A stretch of DNA of 64,000 bases from OLB6 sp964620125 (GTDB lineage: Bacteria; Bacteroidota; Ignavibacteria; Kapaibacteriales; Kapaibacteriaceae). Numbering within the stretch: position 1 is the stretch's first letter; every line of letters starts with the position of its first letter. Under the pieces are notes generated by a model that ran no database searches, was not told the origin of the DNA, and saw nothing but the letters and a program-made list of their open reading frames with translations. Below, piece by piece: positions 51,414 to 60,568 of the stretch. Location of the stretch: positions 62,001 through 126,000 of the forward strand of contig CAZUGQ010000002.1 of the NCBI GenBank assembly GCA_964620125.1, read 5' to 3'. Made by a program: the position numbers and the translations under genes.

Positions 51414-52823
51414 ATGCCTGCAATCACCTTCGGCACCGATGGCTGGCGCGGCCTCATAGCGCGAGACTTTACCTTCGATAACCTTGGCCTCGTTGCACAT
51501 GCAACAGCACGGTATGTGCGAAGCGTGCAGCGCGATGGATCCAGCGTTGTAGTGGGGTACGACACACGTTTCCTCTCGCGTGAGTTTGCCGAAGAAACAG
51601 CGAGAATATTAGCCGCATACGGCATCACCGTTTACCTAACGGATGCCATTAGCAGCACGCCACAAGTAAGCTTCCACACCAAGGCCAAAAAGGCACAGCT
51701 TGGAGTGGTGATTACAGCAAGCCATAACCCGCCGCAATACAATGGCTACAAGCTGAAAGCCTCGTTCGGCGGACCTGCCATACCAGAGCAGATTGCACGC
51801 GTTGAAAAAGAACTCGCGGCTCTGGCAGGAAAAACTCCAAAGGTGAAGATTCCGACTCTTGCCGAGGCATTAAAGAGCAGATCAATTCGATTGTTCGACG
51901 CCAAGGAAGCGTACATCAAGTACCTGCATAAGAAGATTGATATTGACCTGATCCGTACCAGCGGCCTCAAAGTGGTCTACGATCCGATGCATGGTGCCGG
52001 TATCAACTTCATGCATGCCTTGCTACCGAATGTGTTCGAAATCCATGGTTGGCATAACCCGGGGTTCGGCGAAGTAGACCATCCGGAACCCATTGCCGAG
52101 TGCCTGGAACCTTTGATGCGTACTGTGAAAAGTCAGGGGGCTGACGTAGGTGTGGCAACCGATGGTGATGCCGACAGGCTTGGACTTGTAGACCACACGG
52201 GCAGCTACGTTGATCCACATAGGGTGTTCATGCTGATCATGGACTACCTCTATCACGAAAAGAAACGTCGAGGCCTCGTGGTAAAAACCGTGTCGCTTAC
52301 ATCCATGGTCAATCGTTTTTGTGAAAAACATAACCTAGATCTTGTAGAAACACCAGTGGGCTTTAAGCATGTTGCCAAGCTGATGAGCGAAGGCAAGGTG
52401 CTCATCGGTGGAGAAGAAAGCGGTGGTCTGGGTACCAGCCTGCATATTCCAGAACGTGATGGCGTGTTCAATGGGCTGCTCATTCTGGAAATGATGGCAA
52501 CAAGGAAGCAGTCGCTCAAGCAGATGTGCGACGAGTTGGATGAACGCTTTGGTCCACATCGCTTCCGCCGCCGCGATGTTCGCGTTACCGAAGCACACAA
52601 GAAGGCTGTTCTTGCGGCAGCAGCAAAACGTCCGCTCAAACTTGGCAGGTACAACGTGCTGCAACTGGACGAGAGAGATGGCTACAAGTTCACAGTTGAT
52701 GGAGGTGCCTGGTTGCTGATACGTGCATCTGGTACCGAACCGCTGCTTCGATTCTATGCCGAGGCTTCAACGTTGCAAAAGGTTGAAGAACTCCTGGATG
52801 CTGGCCTGAAGATGGGCCAATGA
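51414..52823 (+). CDS. Phosphoglucomutase / phosphomannomutase family
   Basis: 469 residues from ATG 51414 (MPAITFGTDGWRGLIA). Catalytic serine in TASHNPPQYNGYK (Ser103), Mg loop DGDADRLG, sugar loop GGEESGGLG and phosphate-binding RASGTEPLLR(F)YAE. This is the archaeal/bacterial phosphohexomutase clade. It interconverts hexose 1- and 6-phosphates for glycogen, cell-wall or LPS sugars, supplying rmlC's dTDP-sugar pathway. It overlaps rmlC by 4 bp. Confidence 0.93.
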   Translation: MPAITFGTDGWRGLIARDFTFDNLGLVAHATARYVRSVQRDGSSVVVGYDTRFLSREFAEETARILAAYGITVYLTDAISSTPQVSFHTKAKKAQLGVVITASHNPPQYNGYKLKASFGGPAIPEQIARVEKELAALAGKTPKVKIPTLAEALKSRSIRLFDAKEAYIKYLHKKIDIDLIRTSGLKVVYDPMHGAGINFMHALLPNVFEIHGWHNPGFGEVDHPEPIAECLEPLMRTVKSQGADVGVATDGDADRLGLVDHTGSYVDPHRVFMLIMDYLYHEKKRRGLVVKTVSLTSMVNRFCEKHNLDLVETPVGFKHVAKLMSEGKVLIGGEESGGLGTSLHIPERDGVFNGLLILEMMATRKQSLKQMCDELDERFGPHRFRRRDVRVTEAHKKAVLAAAAKRPLKLGRYNVLQLDERDGYKFTVDGGAWLLIRASGTEPLLRFYAEASTLQKVEELLDAGLKMGQ

Positions 52824-53407
52824 GATCGGATGCCATGCCACTGGAGCTTCACGCAACGTATCTGACCGACGTGTGCGTGTACAACCTGAACCGACATCAT
52901 GATGATCGCGGATACTTTGAGGAGTTATTCCGCGCTTCCGTTCAAATAGGGGGTGGGACTGAGCTTGGCTTTGTTCAAGCCAACCACTCGCGAAGTGTGC
53001 AGAACGTGATTCGTGGTCTGCACTTCCAACCTGGCATGGCAAAACTGCTATCAGTAATTCGAGGGTCGGTGCAGGTAGTGGAGTTGGACGTTCGCCCTAA
53101 CTCCACAACGTTCGGGCAATGGTGCTCGATAGAGCTAACGGACGCCACGGCTCAGGTGCTGTGGATACCAGATGGGTTTGCAAACGGTATGTGTATCCTG
53201 TCCGATCAAGCTGATGTGCTCTATCATTGCACTTCAGAATACGACCCTACTGCAGAGCATGGCATATTTCCATTGGACGACGAGCTAGCTATTCCGTGGC
53301 GCGCTGCGAAACCCATTCTCAGTATGCGAGATCGTACTGCGCCATCATGGAGTGCTGTTCATGCTGCATTGAAAGCAGCAGACAGGACTTCATCGCGAAG
53401 CGTGTAG
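52820..53407 (+). CDS. rmlC: dTDP-4-dehydrorhamnose 3,5-epimerase family protein
   Basis: 195 residues. Cupin fold: RGYFEELFRAS, VIRGLHFQ (catalytic His68 region; family RGLHYQ), VQVVELDVRPNSTTFGQW, WIPDGFANGMCILSDQADVLYHCTSEY (the Tyr and the WIPPGFAHGF region). A start at 52820 overlaps the mutase stop (ATGA); the Met at 52835 is also possible. It epimerises the 4-keto sugar before RmlD reduction. Its 3' end overlaps the convergent pdxB by 49 bp. Confidence 0.92.
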   Translation: MRSDAMPLELHATYLTDVCVYNLNRHHDDRGYFEELFRASVQIGGGTELGFVQANHSRSVQNVIRGLHFQPGMAKLLSVIRGSVQVVELDVRPNSTTFGQWCSIELTDATAQVLWIPDGFANGMCILSDQADVLYHCTSEYDPTAEHGIFPLDDELAIPWRAAKPILSMRDRTAPSWSAVHAALKAADRTSSRSV

Positions 53408-54378
53408 CTCTTGCGTAACCTGTCGAACGTTGCACTTGTAGCTGACTGCAGGTACTCTTTCACGAACCACTGTGCTTCGTCCCGAACGGGTCTTAGTGGC
53501 AAGGACTGAAGGTTAAGTGCAGGTACCCTTTGAATGTGCGGCTTTGCAGTATGCTCCACGATTGCACCTGTGCGCCACTGGAGCAGCGCCTCGCATACAG
53601 CCCGAGCCCCCTGCCGCTTTGCATCGGCTGAATACCCAGCGATATGAGGAGTGCACTGTTGAACGATGCTAACAGTGTCACGGCTCACGTTCGGCTCATC
53701 ATGGAATACGTCAAGGATGGCACCGAGTTTGCCGTCGGCAACGAATTCAATCAGGTCAGACTCAACGAGAACACCTCCGCGCGATGTATTGATGATCAGG
53801 GCACCGTCATGCATTCGTGCTAGGTGTTTGCGGTTCATCAACCCTGCTGTTGCATGTGGGCCTGCAGTGGTGAGAGGTACGTGCAGAGTTATCACTCCAC
53901 ACTCTTCAACGAGTTCGTCCAAAGTTTTACCTTGCCTGCCGTACAAGGGTGGGTCGCATACCCGAGTGATGTATCCACCGGAGAGTAACGCTGCGTCAAC
54001 ACGGCACCCTACATGTCCATGACCCACAATACCAATTGGCGTACTTGGAAGAACACCTAGCTGCACAATCCAGGCAACAACATATTCGGCTACAGCCCAG
54101 GCATTGGAACCAGGGGCGTTAGCAAAGGTGATGCCCGCACTTGCTAACCACTCCACATCTACATGATCGGTGCCTGCGGTAGCTGTGGCAACGAACTGCA
54201 CACGAGTGCCAGCAAGTAGGTCTTTGTCAACAATTGTCGTCGATCGAATGAGCAGAGCTTCTGCACCAGTATTAGCAATGGTTTCTCGATCAAGGTGCCG
54301 ACCATCGCACCACTGATAGGGACCAATCAACTCTAAATACGATTGGTCTACACGGATCTGGTCATCAATGATGGTCAT
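53359..54378 (-). CDS. pdxB: 4-phosphoerythronate dehydrogenase
   Basis: 339 residues from ATG 54376-54378 (MTIIDDQI); the longer frame to 54486 is not family-like. D-isomer 2-hydroxyacid dehydrogenase fold with VATATAGTDHVD, the NAD site GIVGHGHVGCRVD, and HVPLT, INTSRGGV, DVFHDEP and TPHIAGYS. The PdxB-specific start of the protein (substrate loop) and the length favour PdxB over SerA. It acts in the DXP-dependent route to vitamin B6. Its start overlaps the sugar-dehydrogenase stop (ATGA 54375-54378). Confidence 0.88.
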   Translation of the reverse strand: MTIIDDQIRVDQSYLELIGPYQWCDGRHLDRETIANTGAEALLIRSTTIVDKDLLAGTRVQFVATATAGTDHVDVEWLASAGITFANAPGSNAWAVAEYVVAWIVQLGVLPSTPIGIVGHGHVGCRVDAALLSGGYITRVCDPPLYGRQGKTLDELVEECGVITLHVPLTTAGPHATAGLMNRKHLARMHDGALIINTSRGGVLVESDLIEFVADGKLGAILDVFHDEPNVSRDTVSIVQQCTPHIAGYSADAKRQGARAVCEALLQWRTGAIVEHTAKPHIQRVPALNLQSLPLRPVRDEAQWFVKEYLQSATSATFDRLRKSYTLRDEVLSAAFNAA

Positions 54379-56441
54379 TGATACTGTTTGATGAGAATGC
54401 GACTTGTAACACCAAACTCCGATCGGTACTGCACTACATAGGTGCCTCGGCCAACGGGCATACCATCGCTGGTTCGTCCGTTCCACAGGCTAACAACTGT
54501 TTCGCTGGTCGCAGATGGATCCCACATTTGTGGCGTAATCCTGCTGGTAAACAACACAGTTCCCATAATGTCCGATACGGTAATCACGCCTTCGTTCGTG
54601 GGTCTTCGCACCTCGACGTATGCATGGCCCGTAAACGGATTCGGGTAAACGTTGATCATGGGTTTGATAGCATCAGTTTCTCCTACCCCTACCACTGTGT
54701 ACGAAGCACTGACTACTGCTTTTGGAATGTAGTATCCAGTAGTACGCAGCTCAACTGGACAAGAGAAAACACCATCCTCGGTAGGGGTGAAGCGAACTGT
54801 TGCCCATGCAGTATCCGAAGGCCACAACACTCCTTTCTGAACACCAACTACTTCGTACACGCCTTCGCATTCGTTGCTGATGAATGCATCTAGAACCGTT
54901 ACGCTGTCAGTGCCAATGTTTACGAAGCCTACTCGGATGAGCGTGTCGCGATTGTACACCACACCTACTCGGATGCTGTCCTGAATGGCATCTGCCACAC
55001 CTACATCGGTGGTGCCGATCACAGTGATGTTGTGGAAGGTATCATCTGCTTCAATGACCTGCACGGTTTGCTGATAGTGTGCATCGTGGTATGGAATGAA
55101 CTCCGCTGCTGCCTGATAGGTTTGCCCTGGTAGGACAACGAGTGGCGTTCTCCATTGTGCGCTGAATAGGTGTTGCGATTCTTGCAGATTCCATACCGTT
55201 TTTATGTGTGCCGGTGCCGTACCTGTATTCTGTATTGGAATGCCAAACACTCGTGGATAGTCTGGTCTGGCTTGTATGAATACCGTGTCCGGAACGATCA
55301 GATGTGATGTGGAACTGTCAGGCACTGGTATGAGCTCAACAATGCGATCGTCTTCAGGCTGTGGAAAGGGGTAGTACCCATTCCAATGATTGCTGGTACA
55401 GAGAAATATGCGACCGTCGGCAGAGACGGCTACATCTCGTAAACGTCCGATTGCGTATTGCAAGTACGGTGTGGAACCGATAACTGTATTGCCACTTTCG
55501 TCAAGCTTTAGTTGCATAAGCATGCTTGACTTGAGAAAGGCAACAAGCAGCGAATTCGTAAGCTCTGGATATCGGTTATGACCGTAGTACGCCATCCCCG
55601 AAGGCGCAAAGGTGATGGAGCCAGAACTCCACATGGGTTCGATTACCCCAGCCGAGTCACAGTATTCTCGTTCGTGTTGTTCGTCACACGCACCCTCCAC
55701 CCACGGCCAGCCATAATTGCCACCAGGTACGATCCGATTGACTTCGTCTTCAACGATGTTGCCGTGTTCGGAAGTCCATAGCTGCCCTGTGGGTAACTGA
55801 GCCAAACCCTGCACGTTGCGATGACCTTTTGACCATAAGGGATTCCCAGGTATGGGATTGTCGGCTGGTATGGTGCCGTCCAGGTTCAACCGAAGAACCT
55901 TGCCACAAAGCGAGCTGTCTTCTGGAGATTCGCTAGGATTAGGAGCGTCGCCCATGGTTATGAGAAGCTTGTTGCTCCCGTCTACAAGAAGTCGGCATCC
56001 TTGGTGATAAAGATCGGCGGGCTGCAGCCTGATAACTTCAACGGGATCCAACAATGTGTCCTGCTCATACCGATATCGTTCAACAACACGATACAATGCT
56101 TCCTGGGGTCCAGCCACGTACGCAACAAAAACCCATGGAGTATCTGCAAAGTTTGGATGCAAACAAAGGCCCAACATGCCGGATTCGTTCTTCTCGAATA
56201 CGTCCTTGCGCTTATCCAGCAGCACAGTCTTACTGCCAGTCTCCACATCGATTCGTGAAATCACACCATTACGCTCAGTTGTCCAAAGACTGCCGTCTGG
56301 ACCGAACTCTATCTCCCACGGAAGATGTAGTTCTGATGCCACGGTTCGAACCGTGAACCTGTGTTGTGCAGATACACTAAGCTGTGTAAGCGGACCGGTT
56401 GTGGCAACAACGAAAATGATTGGGAAGAGTCGTTTCTTCAT
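54375..56441 (-). CDS. Exported sorbosone/glucose dehydrogenase-like beta-propeller with T9SS C-terminal domain
   Basis: 688 residues. Signal peptide ending LSVSA-Q, then a PQQ-type propeller of the glucose/sorbosone dehydrogenase family (ELHLPWEIEFGPDGSLWTTER, MLGLCLHPNFA, then GHRNVQGLAQLPTGQLWTSEHGN, NYGWPWVEGACDE). Residues ~380-590 are Ig-like domains, and the C-terminal ~85 residues (INVYPNPFTGHAYVEV... MPVGRGTYVVQY...SRILIKQ) are a T9SS type-A sorting signal. So it is exported across both membranes. It should oxidise an aldose if PQQ is available; no PQQ synthesis genes are here. Confidence 0.87.
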   Translation of the reverse strand: MKKRLFPIIFVVATTGPLTQLSVSAQHRFTVRTVASELHLPWEIEFGPDGSLWTTERNGVISRIDVETGSKTVLLDKRKDVFEKNESGMLGLCLHPNFADTPWVFVAYVAGPQEALYRVVERYRYEQDTLLDPVEVIRLQPADLYHQGCRLLVDGSNKLLITMGDAPNPSESPEDSSLCGKVLRLNLDGTIPADNPIPGNPLWSKGHRNVQGLAQLPTGQLWTSEHGNIVEDEVNRIVPGGNYGWPWVEGACDEQHEREYCDSAGVIEPMWSSGSITFAPSGMAYYGHNRYPELTNSLLVAFLKSSMLMQLKLDESGNTVIGSTPYLQYAIGRLRDVAVSADGRIFLCTSNHWNGYYPFPQPEDDRIVELIPVPDSSTSHLIVPDTVFIQARPDYPRVFGIPIQNTGTAPAHIKTVWNLQESQHLFSAQWRTPLVVLPGQTYQAAAEFIPYHDAHYQQTVQVIEADDTFHNITVIGTTDVGVADAIQDSIRVGVVYNRDTLIRVGFVNIGTDSVTVLDAFISNECEGVYEVVGVQKGVLWPSDTAWATVRFTPTEDGVFSCPVELRTTGYYIPKAVVSASYTVVGVGETDAIKPMINVYPNPFTGHAYVEVRRPTNEGVITVSDIMGTVLFTSRITPQMWDPSATSETVVSLWNGRTSDGMPVGRGTYVVQYRSEFGVTSRILIKQYQ

Positions 56442-56453
56442 TTTGGCCCTAGA

Positions 56454-57563
56454 CTATGGCTGTAGTACAAGTCGAACGTCTTCGGTGGTCCAACGCTGTC
56501 GAACTGTCACCACCAAGTCCGTTGCAAACCAACGTTCTGCAAAGGCAAACGGAGAGTGGCGGCCGTGCGAGTACCGTCCATCTCCATCAGCGTCAACAAA
56601 CACATCAACTGTGTACGATCCGGGTGGTAAGGAATCAAGCACCCATGCCTTACCTGGCTCGACGGGCATGCTGGCGCAAAGCCTGCCACGCTCATCCAAC
56701 CACCGTGTTATGTATCGGCCCGCAGTCAAGGTCGGAGCCTCGAAGGTACCGCTTACTGAACCCGGCATGGCTTGCACGGTATCGGCAGCTACGCTGTCAG
56801 CCTTTGTGCCGGTACTCAACACAGTGGAGTCCGACTGTTCTGCAGGACTCGGCCCCATGGCAATATGTACGTCTGCCGAAGCCCCCTGCTGCACCTGAAC
56901 ATCACTGTGGGCCATACCATAGGGTTCGGTGCCATCGGCAAGGCCATTGCGATTAAGGTCCTGCACGGCTATAAGACGATACCACCCATCGGTGAGGCCT
57001 CCAACGGTGAAGGTTCCTGTTGAACCAATGGGAATTTGATAGGGGGCTTGGGTTCGCATGGCAGAGAACGTAGAGTCCAGTGCTTGTGCTTGCGGATAAA
57101 CGAGCAGGACCACATTCTGCATGGTGGTATAGTGCACGGCTCCTTGAATCACGCCGCTATCAATGTCTGGCCCTGTGCTAAAGATGATGTTAGTAGCAGT
57201 CAGTGGCTGATTGCCGCGCACATCACGCCAGTTGGTGCCAACGGTAATGGCATAGGTTGTGTTTGGCAAAAGGTCGTCGCTGAACGAAAGTGTGATTTCA
57301 TTGCCGGCATACGACGTGCGGAATCGTGCCTTGGGTATCACAGTTACGTCATTGCGGATGCCTCTGTCCACGTAATCATCAAACGTGATGATGAACTCAG
57401 GGCTCTTTAGATTCCTCGAGCCTGATGGAGGGCTAACGGAGACAATCGTGGCAGCCGAAGCATCACGGGGTCCGCCATCCGGTGCCACCTTCATGGCGCA
57501 GCCTGCTAAAAACAGAACGCCGATGGCAACGAACACAACTCCAAGACAAGGATTGGTCACCAA
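56454..57563 (-). CDS. Lipoprotein with bacterial Ig-like (Big_5) domain
   Basis: 369 residues. Lipoprotein signal ending VLFLAGC-A, then PDGGPRDASAATIVSVSPPSGSRNLKSPEFIITFDDYVD, the classic Big_5/SbsA opening, then YAITVGTNWRDVRGN. The middle has Ca-like repeats (DLNRNGLADGTEP) of a carboxypeptidase-regulatory/SpaA type, and a similar DADGDGRYSHG near the end. Widespread in Bacteroidota as surface lipoproteins of unknown role. It is 12 bp upstream of the sugar-dehydrogenase gene (same strand). Confidence 0.82.
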   Translation of the reverse strand: MVTNPCLGVVFVAIGVLFLAGCAMKVAPDGGPRDASAATIVSVSPPSGSRNLKSPEFIITFDDYVDRGIRNDVTVIPKARFRTSYAGNEITLSFSDDLLPNTTYAITVGTNWRDVRGNQPLTATNIIFSTGPDIDSGVIQGAVHYTTMQNVVLLVYPQAQALDSTFSAMRTQAPYQIPIGSTGTFTVGGLTDGWYRLIAVQDLNRNGLADGTEPYGMAHSDVQVQQGASADVHIAMGPSPAEQSDSTVLSTGTKADSVAADTVQAMPGSVSGTFEAPTLTAGRYITRWLDERGRLCASMPVEPGKAWVLDSLPPGSYTVDVFVDADGDGRYSHGRHSPFAFAERWFATDLVVTVRQRWTTEDVRLVLQP

Positions 57564-57576
57564 CTAATTTAGCCGC

Positions 57577-58464
57577 ATGAAGCGTTTGTGGTTGTCTGTA
57601 TGGCCACATCTCCAGCATTGGTGGGGGATGGTAGTGGAGTTTGCAGACATAACGGATAGGCGACACATTTTCTTGCTTTCGGCGGGAATTGCCTTTAATC
57701 AACTGCTGTGTTTGATTCCAACCGTCCTCTTAGCCATCAGCATCACAAGCGCATTGATTGATCAGGAAACAACCAAGAATACGGTTCTGGAGGCACTACA
57801 GCAGTTCATGCCAATGAACACTCAGGCTGCTCTTGTGGTTGAAGGTGTAGTGGCGGAGATAGACGCGGTGTTCAATTACAGCACTCTGGCTGGCTGGATT
57901 GCCGGTATCGCACTTGTTTGGCTTGCGAGTTCACTATTCGGAAGTATGCGTACCGGGTTGAATGCCATCTTTCACATACCCACGCCAAAGTTCTTTCTGC
58001 TTTACAAGATCAAGGATCTTGTTCTCACGGTGATCGTGGCGCTCCTTGTGCTGATTGCAACGGTTCTTACTCCAATCGTGTCCTTGCTTGTTGAGTGGCT
58101 ACAGGGAACAGTATTCCTAAATGCATTGCACCTAGAGTCGAGCGGAAGTGCACAGGTTTTTTCGGTGGTTAGCACATGCGTGGTGTTTGTTGTCCTTTAC
58201 CGTGTGGTACCAAATCAGAAGTTGCCGGGCACCATTGTTCTGCTTAGCACAGCGTTTGCCGTTGTGATGTGGGAATTGGCGCGCCTGGCATTTACGTGGT
58301 ATGTGAATTCGGCAACCAACCTGAGCCTGTTCTATGGCAGTTATCTGGCCGTAGTGTCCTTGGCACTGTGGTTGTACTATTCTTCGTTGGTGTTTCTTGT
58401 AGCTGCCGAGCTTGCACAATACGTGCACATGCGCCGTGTGGAGCACCGGTCTCCTACACCTTGA
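57577..58464 (+). CDS. YihY/virulence factor BrkB family membrane protein
   Basis: 295 residues with about six transmembrane segments. DRRHIFLLSAGIAFNQLLCLIPTVLLAISI matches the conserved helix 1 of YihY, and the late YVNSATNLSLFYGSYLAVVSLALWLYYSSLVFLVAAELAQ matches the terminal block (Y-GS, LYYS--ifllGAEl). Function unknown; sometimes wrongly called RNase BN. Its 3' end overlaps the convergent exonuclease by 11 bp. Confidence 0.9.
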   Translation: MKRLWLSVWPHLQHWWGMVVEFADITDRRHIFLLSAGIAFNQLLCLIPTVLLAISITSALIDQETTKNTVLEALQQFMPMNTQAALVVEGVVAEIDAVFNYSTLAGWIAGIALVWLASSLFGSMRTGLNAIFHIPTPKFFLLYKIKDLVLTVIVALLVLIATVLTPIVSLLVEWLQGTVFLNALHLESSGSAQVFSVVSTCVVFVVLYRVVPNQKLPGTIVLLSTAFAVVMWELARLAFTWYVNSATNLSLFYGSYLAVVSLALWLYYSSLVFLVAAELAQYVHMRRVEHRSPTP

Positions 58465-59179
58465 GAAGTGCTTCCCACTTGCAGTAGAGCTCCCACGTTG
58501 CTCGCACGTCGCGAAGGCAGTATTCTGCAATGTCGGCAAAGCGGCCTTCGGCAAACAAGGTGCCAACCATGGAACCATCAACACCGGCTGACTTTGGTGA
58601 TTCTATTCCAAATGCCTTGGTAAAGAAGTCGAAGTTGAATCTCCTAGTTGCTCCAGTAGCGGCTGGGTTATAAAAGGTAAGCTTATCCAGCAGATCGGTG
58701 TGATTGGAGTAGTTCCAGCGTGTACCATCCATAAGATTCCGGCTAGGGCGAATGCCTAACACGGCACTGCGAAGCATTAACCAGGGTGCATCAAAGCCCC
58801 TTCCATTAAAGCTGATGAGGTGGATGGATGGATTGGCAGCCATGAGCTTCCAAAAGTTTTCGAGCATGGTGCGCTCGCTGCTAGCATACATGGTTGCGCC
58901 GGACGGTAAGGCCAACTCAATAACGGGCTGGTGATCTGGCAACGAAGGGTTAACGGAATAGGCAACATCACGAGCTTCCCATTCCCCCCCCTCGGTGCGC
59001 TTCATCATCCGCATGCCAATGGTTACGATACGTCCGGTAAGCGGGCTCAGGGCAAACTCTTCAATCTTTCGTTCGCGCTCCTCGTCGGTTGTGGCATATC
59101 GCAGCAGATACTCTTGCTGGGATGCATCAAAGTCCTCCAGCGCATTGCCAACGGTTTCGATGTCGAATACCAACATCAT
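58454..59179 (-). CDS. Predicted 3'-5' exonuclease (DEDD, PolB-like)
   Basis: 241 residues. Exo I: VFDIET (Asp6, Glu8); Exo II: LISFNGRGFDAPWLMLR; Exo III: IAEYCLRDVRATWELYCKW (DEDDy). This is the PF10108-type stand-alone RNase H fold exonuclease. There is no polymerase domain, so it may act as a separate proofreading or repair nuclease. It overlaps the vWA-OmpA gene by 4 bp (ATGA), upstream in the same operon. Confidence 0.86.
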   Translation of the reverse strand: MMLVFDIETVGNALEDFDASQQEYLLRYATTDEERERKIEEFALSPLTGRIVTIGMRMMKRTEGGEWEARDVAYSVNPSLPDHQPVIELALPSGATMYASSERTMLENFWKLMAANPSIHLISFNGRGFDAPWLMLRSAVLGIRPSRNLMDGTRWNYSNHTDLLDKLTFYNPAATGATRRFNFDFFTKAFGIESPKSAGVDGSMVGTLFAEGRFADIAEYCLRDVRATWELYCKWEALLKV

Positions 59180-60549
59180 CTGCTCCTTACTACAAACTCT
59201 GTGCGCCGATTGCGAGCGCGTCCTTCGGGTGTTGAGTTTGGTGCAACCGGAACGGTGTCTCCAAAACCCTTTGCCGTGATACGCGAGTCTTCGATGCCAT
59301 TCTTTACCAAGGCAGTCTTTACCGCATCTGCCCGCTGCTGAGATAGCGTGGTGTTAAACTCAGGGTCGCCAGTGTTGTTCGTGCTGTCTGTATGCCCTCG
59401 CAGTTCAATCGTCATGGTTGGCATGGCTTTCATCAGGTTCGTGACGTTGGAAATCGCTCGCTTGCTTTCGGGTTTGAGTGTTGCCTTGCCCGTGTCAAAG
59501 TACACATCGAGAAGGGCAATACGTCCAACTTCAGGCAGATTGTTGTATTCAGTCTGGGCCCGTACTGTGTCTGAACCCCAGCAAAGCGTGACGGATGCGA
59601 TGTGATTGCCATAGCCTAGGGTTGGATACTCAATGACGAATACGTTGCGAAGCCTGCGGTATGCATCTTCGAACAGGTCGTCAAACTCGCTGGTGCGGTA
59701 GATGTGCTGGTAAAAACCACCGGTTGCTTGCGAGAGGTCTTCCATGTATCCCGCGTTGATCCCATCGCCAAAATCAACGGCATAGATGGGAGTACGCTCC
59801 TGAAGGGATACCTCGACAAGCTGCTCTTTAGTGATGGTACTGCTGTTCTCTTGGCCGTCTGTGAATACGATAACAGCCCGTCGGGAGTTTGTTGGTGCCG
59901 TAGATGCTAGGTGCCGTATGGCTTGTTCCGTTCCGGTGAGGATTGCCGTACCACCTCCGTAGCCAAACAATCCATCATGTTTCAAGCCAGTGCGCAATGC
60001 CTCGGCGCTGGTGGTGAGTGGTACCTCGACGTTTACCTTGTCGTCGTACCGCACAAATGCCAATGCATCAGTGGCCCCCTTCTTGTCTATCAGCACGGTG
60101 GCTGCGTCCTGCACTGCTAGCGCTCTCTGCTCGCCCATACTTCCGCTGTTGTCCATCACGAGTGCGATGGAAAGGGGCTGTGGGTCTGCTTCTGTAAGCT
60201 GCGTTACGGTTAGGTTGGAAACCGGAATACTGTCGCCATCAATGACCTCTACAACACGGCAGATCATTTTCTTGAATTTGACGATGTCGGATTGAGTGTA
60301 TAGGGTACCGCTGCTATCAACCACGTGCATGAACAGGCGTGTGGTTGCGGGGTTGCGCGTATCCACTCCCGAAATCTGTACGCAGGCGTTCACCGGTTTT
60401 GTTGGTGGCATTGGGGCTGAGCGCTTGAGGAAGATAGGAGCGTAGCCTGGAGGTGGTGTTGCATCGGCAGTTGTTGGAGGTTCGCCAACAAAGGAGCAGG
60501 AAGTGAGCAAGGCGAAAAGAACGATACCGATCGGAAACAAACGGGTCAT
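59176..60549 (-). CDS. Lipoprotein with vWA and OmpA domains
   Basis: 457 residues from ATG 60547-60549; the long frame to 60699 is not supported. Lipid Cys18 (LLTSC-S). Residues ~110-310 hold a von Willebrand A domain with MIDAS (VMDNSGSMGE) and a later FTDGQENS. The C-terminal ~110 residues are OmpA: VYFDTGKATL, RGHTDSTN, LSQQRADAVK and NRRTEF. It is thus an outer-membrane lipoprotein that binds peptidoglycan and probably other proteins via vWA. It overlaps the exonuclease start at 59176-59179. Confidence 0.9.
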   Translation of the reverse strand: MTRLFPIGIVLFALLTSCSFVGEPPTTADATPPPGYAPIFLKRSAPMPPTKPVNACVQISGVDTRNPATTRLFMHVVDSSGTLYTQSDIVKFKKMICRVVEVIDGDSIPVSNLTVTQLTEADPQPLSIALVMDNSGSMGEQRALAVQDAATVLIDKKGATDALAFVRYDDKVNVEVPLTTSAEALRTGLKHDGLFGYGGGTAILTGTEQAIRHLASTAPTNSRRAVIVFTDGQENSSTITKEQLVEVSLQERTPIYAVDFGDGINAGYMEDLSQATGGFYQHIYRTSEFDDLFEDAYRRLRNVFVIEYPTLGYGNHIASVTLCWGSDTVRAQTEYNNLPEVGRIALLDVYFDTGKATLKPESKRAISNVTNLMKAMPTMTIELRGHTDSTNNTGDPEFNTTLSQQRADAVKTALVKNGIEDSRITAKGFGDTVPVAPNSTPEGRARNRRTEFVVRSR

Positions 60550-60568
60550 GTTGTGCTTGGGTAAACGA

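Noticed and set aside
60061..60090. GGCCCCCT near the vWA gene as a further octamer copy
   Set aside because: Differs from AGCCCCCT at the first base, so not counted.
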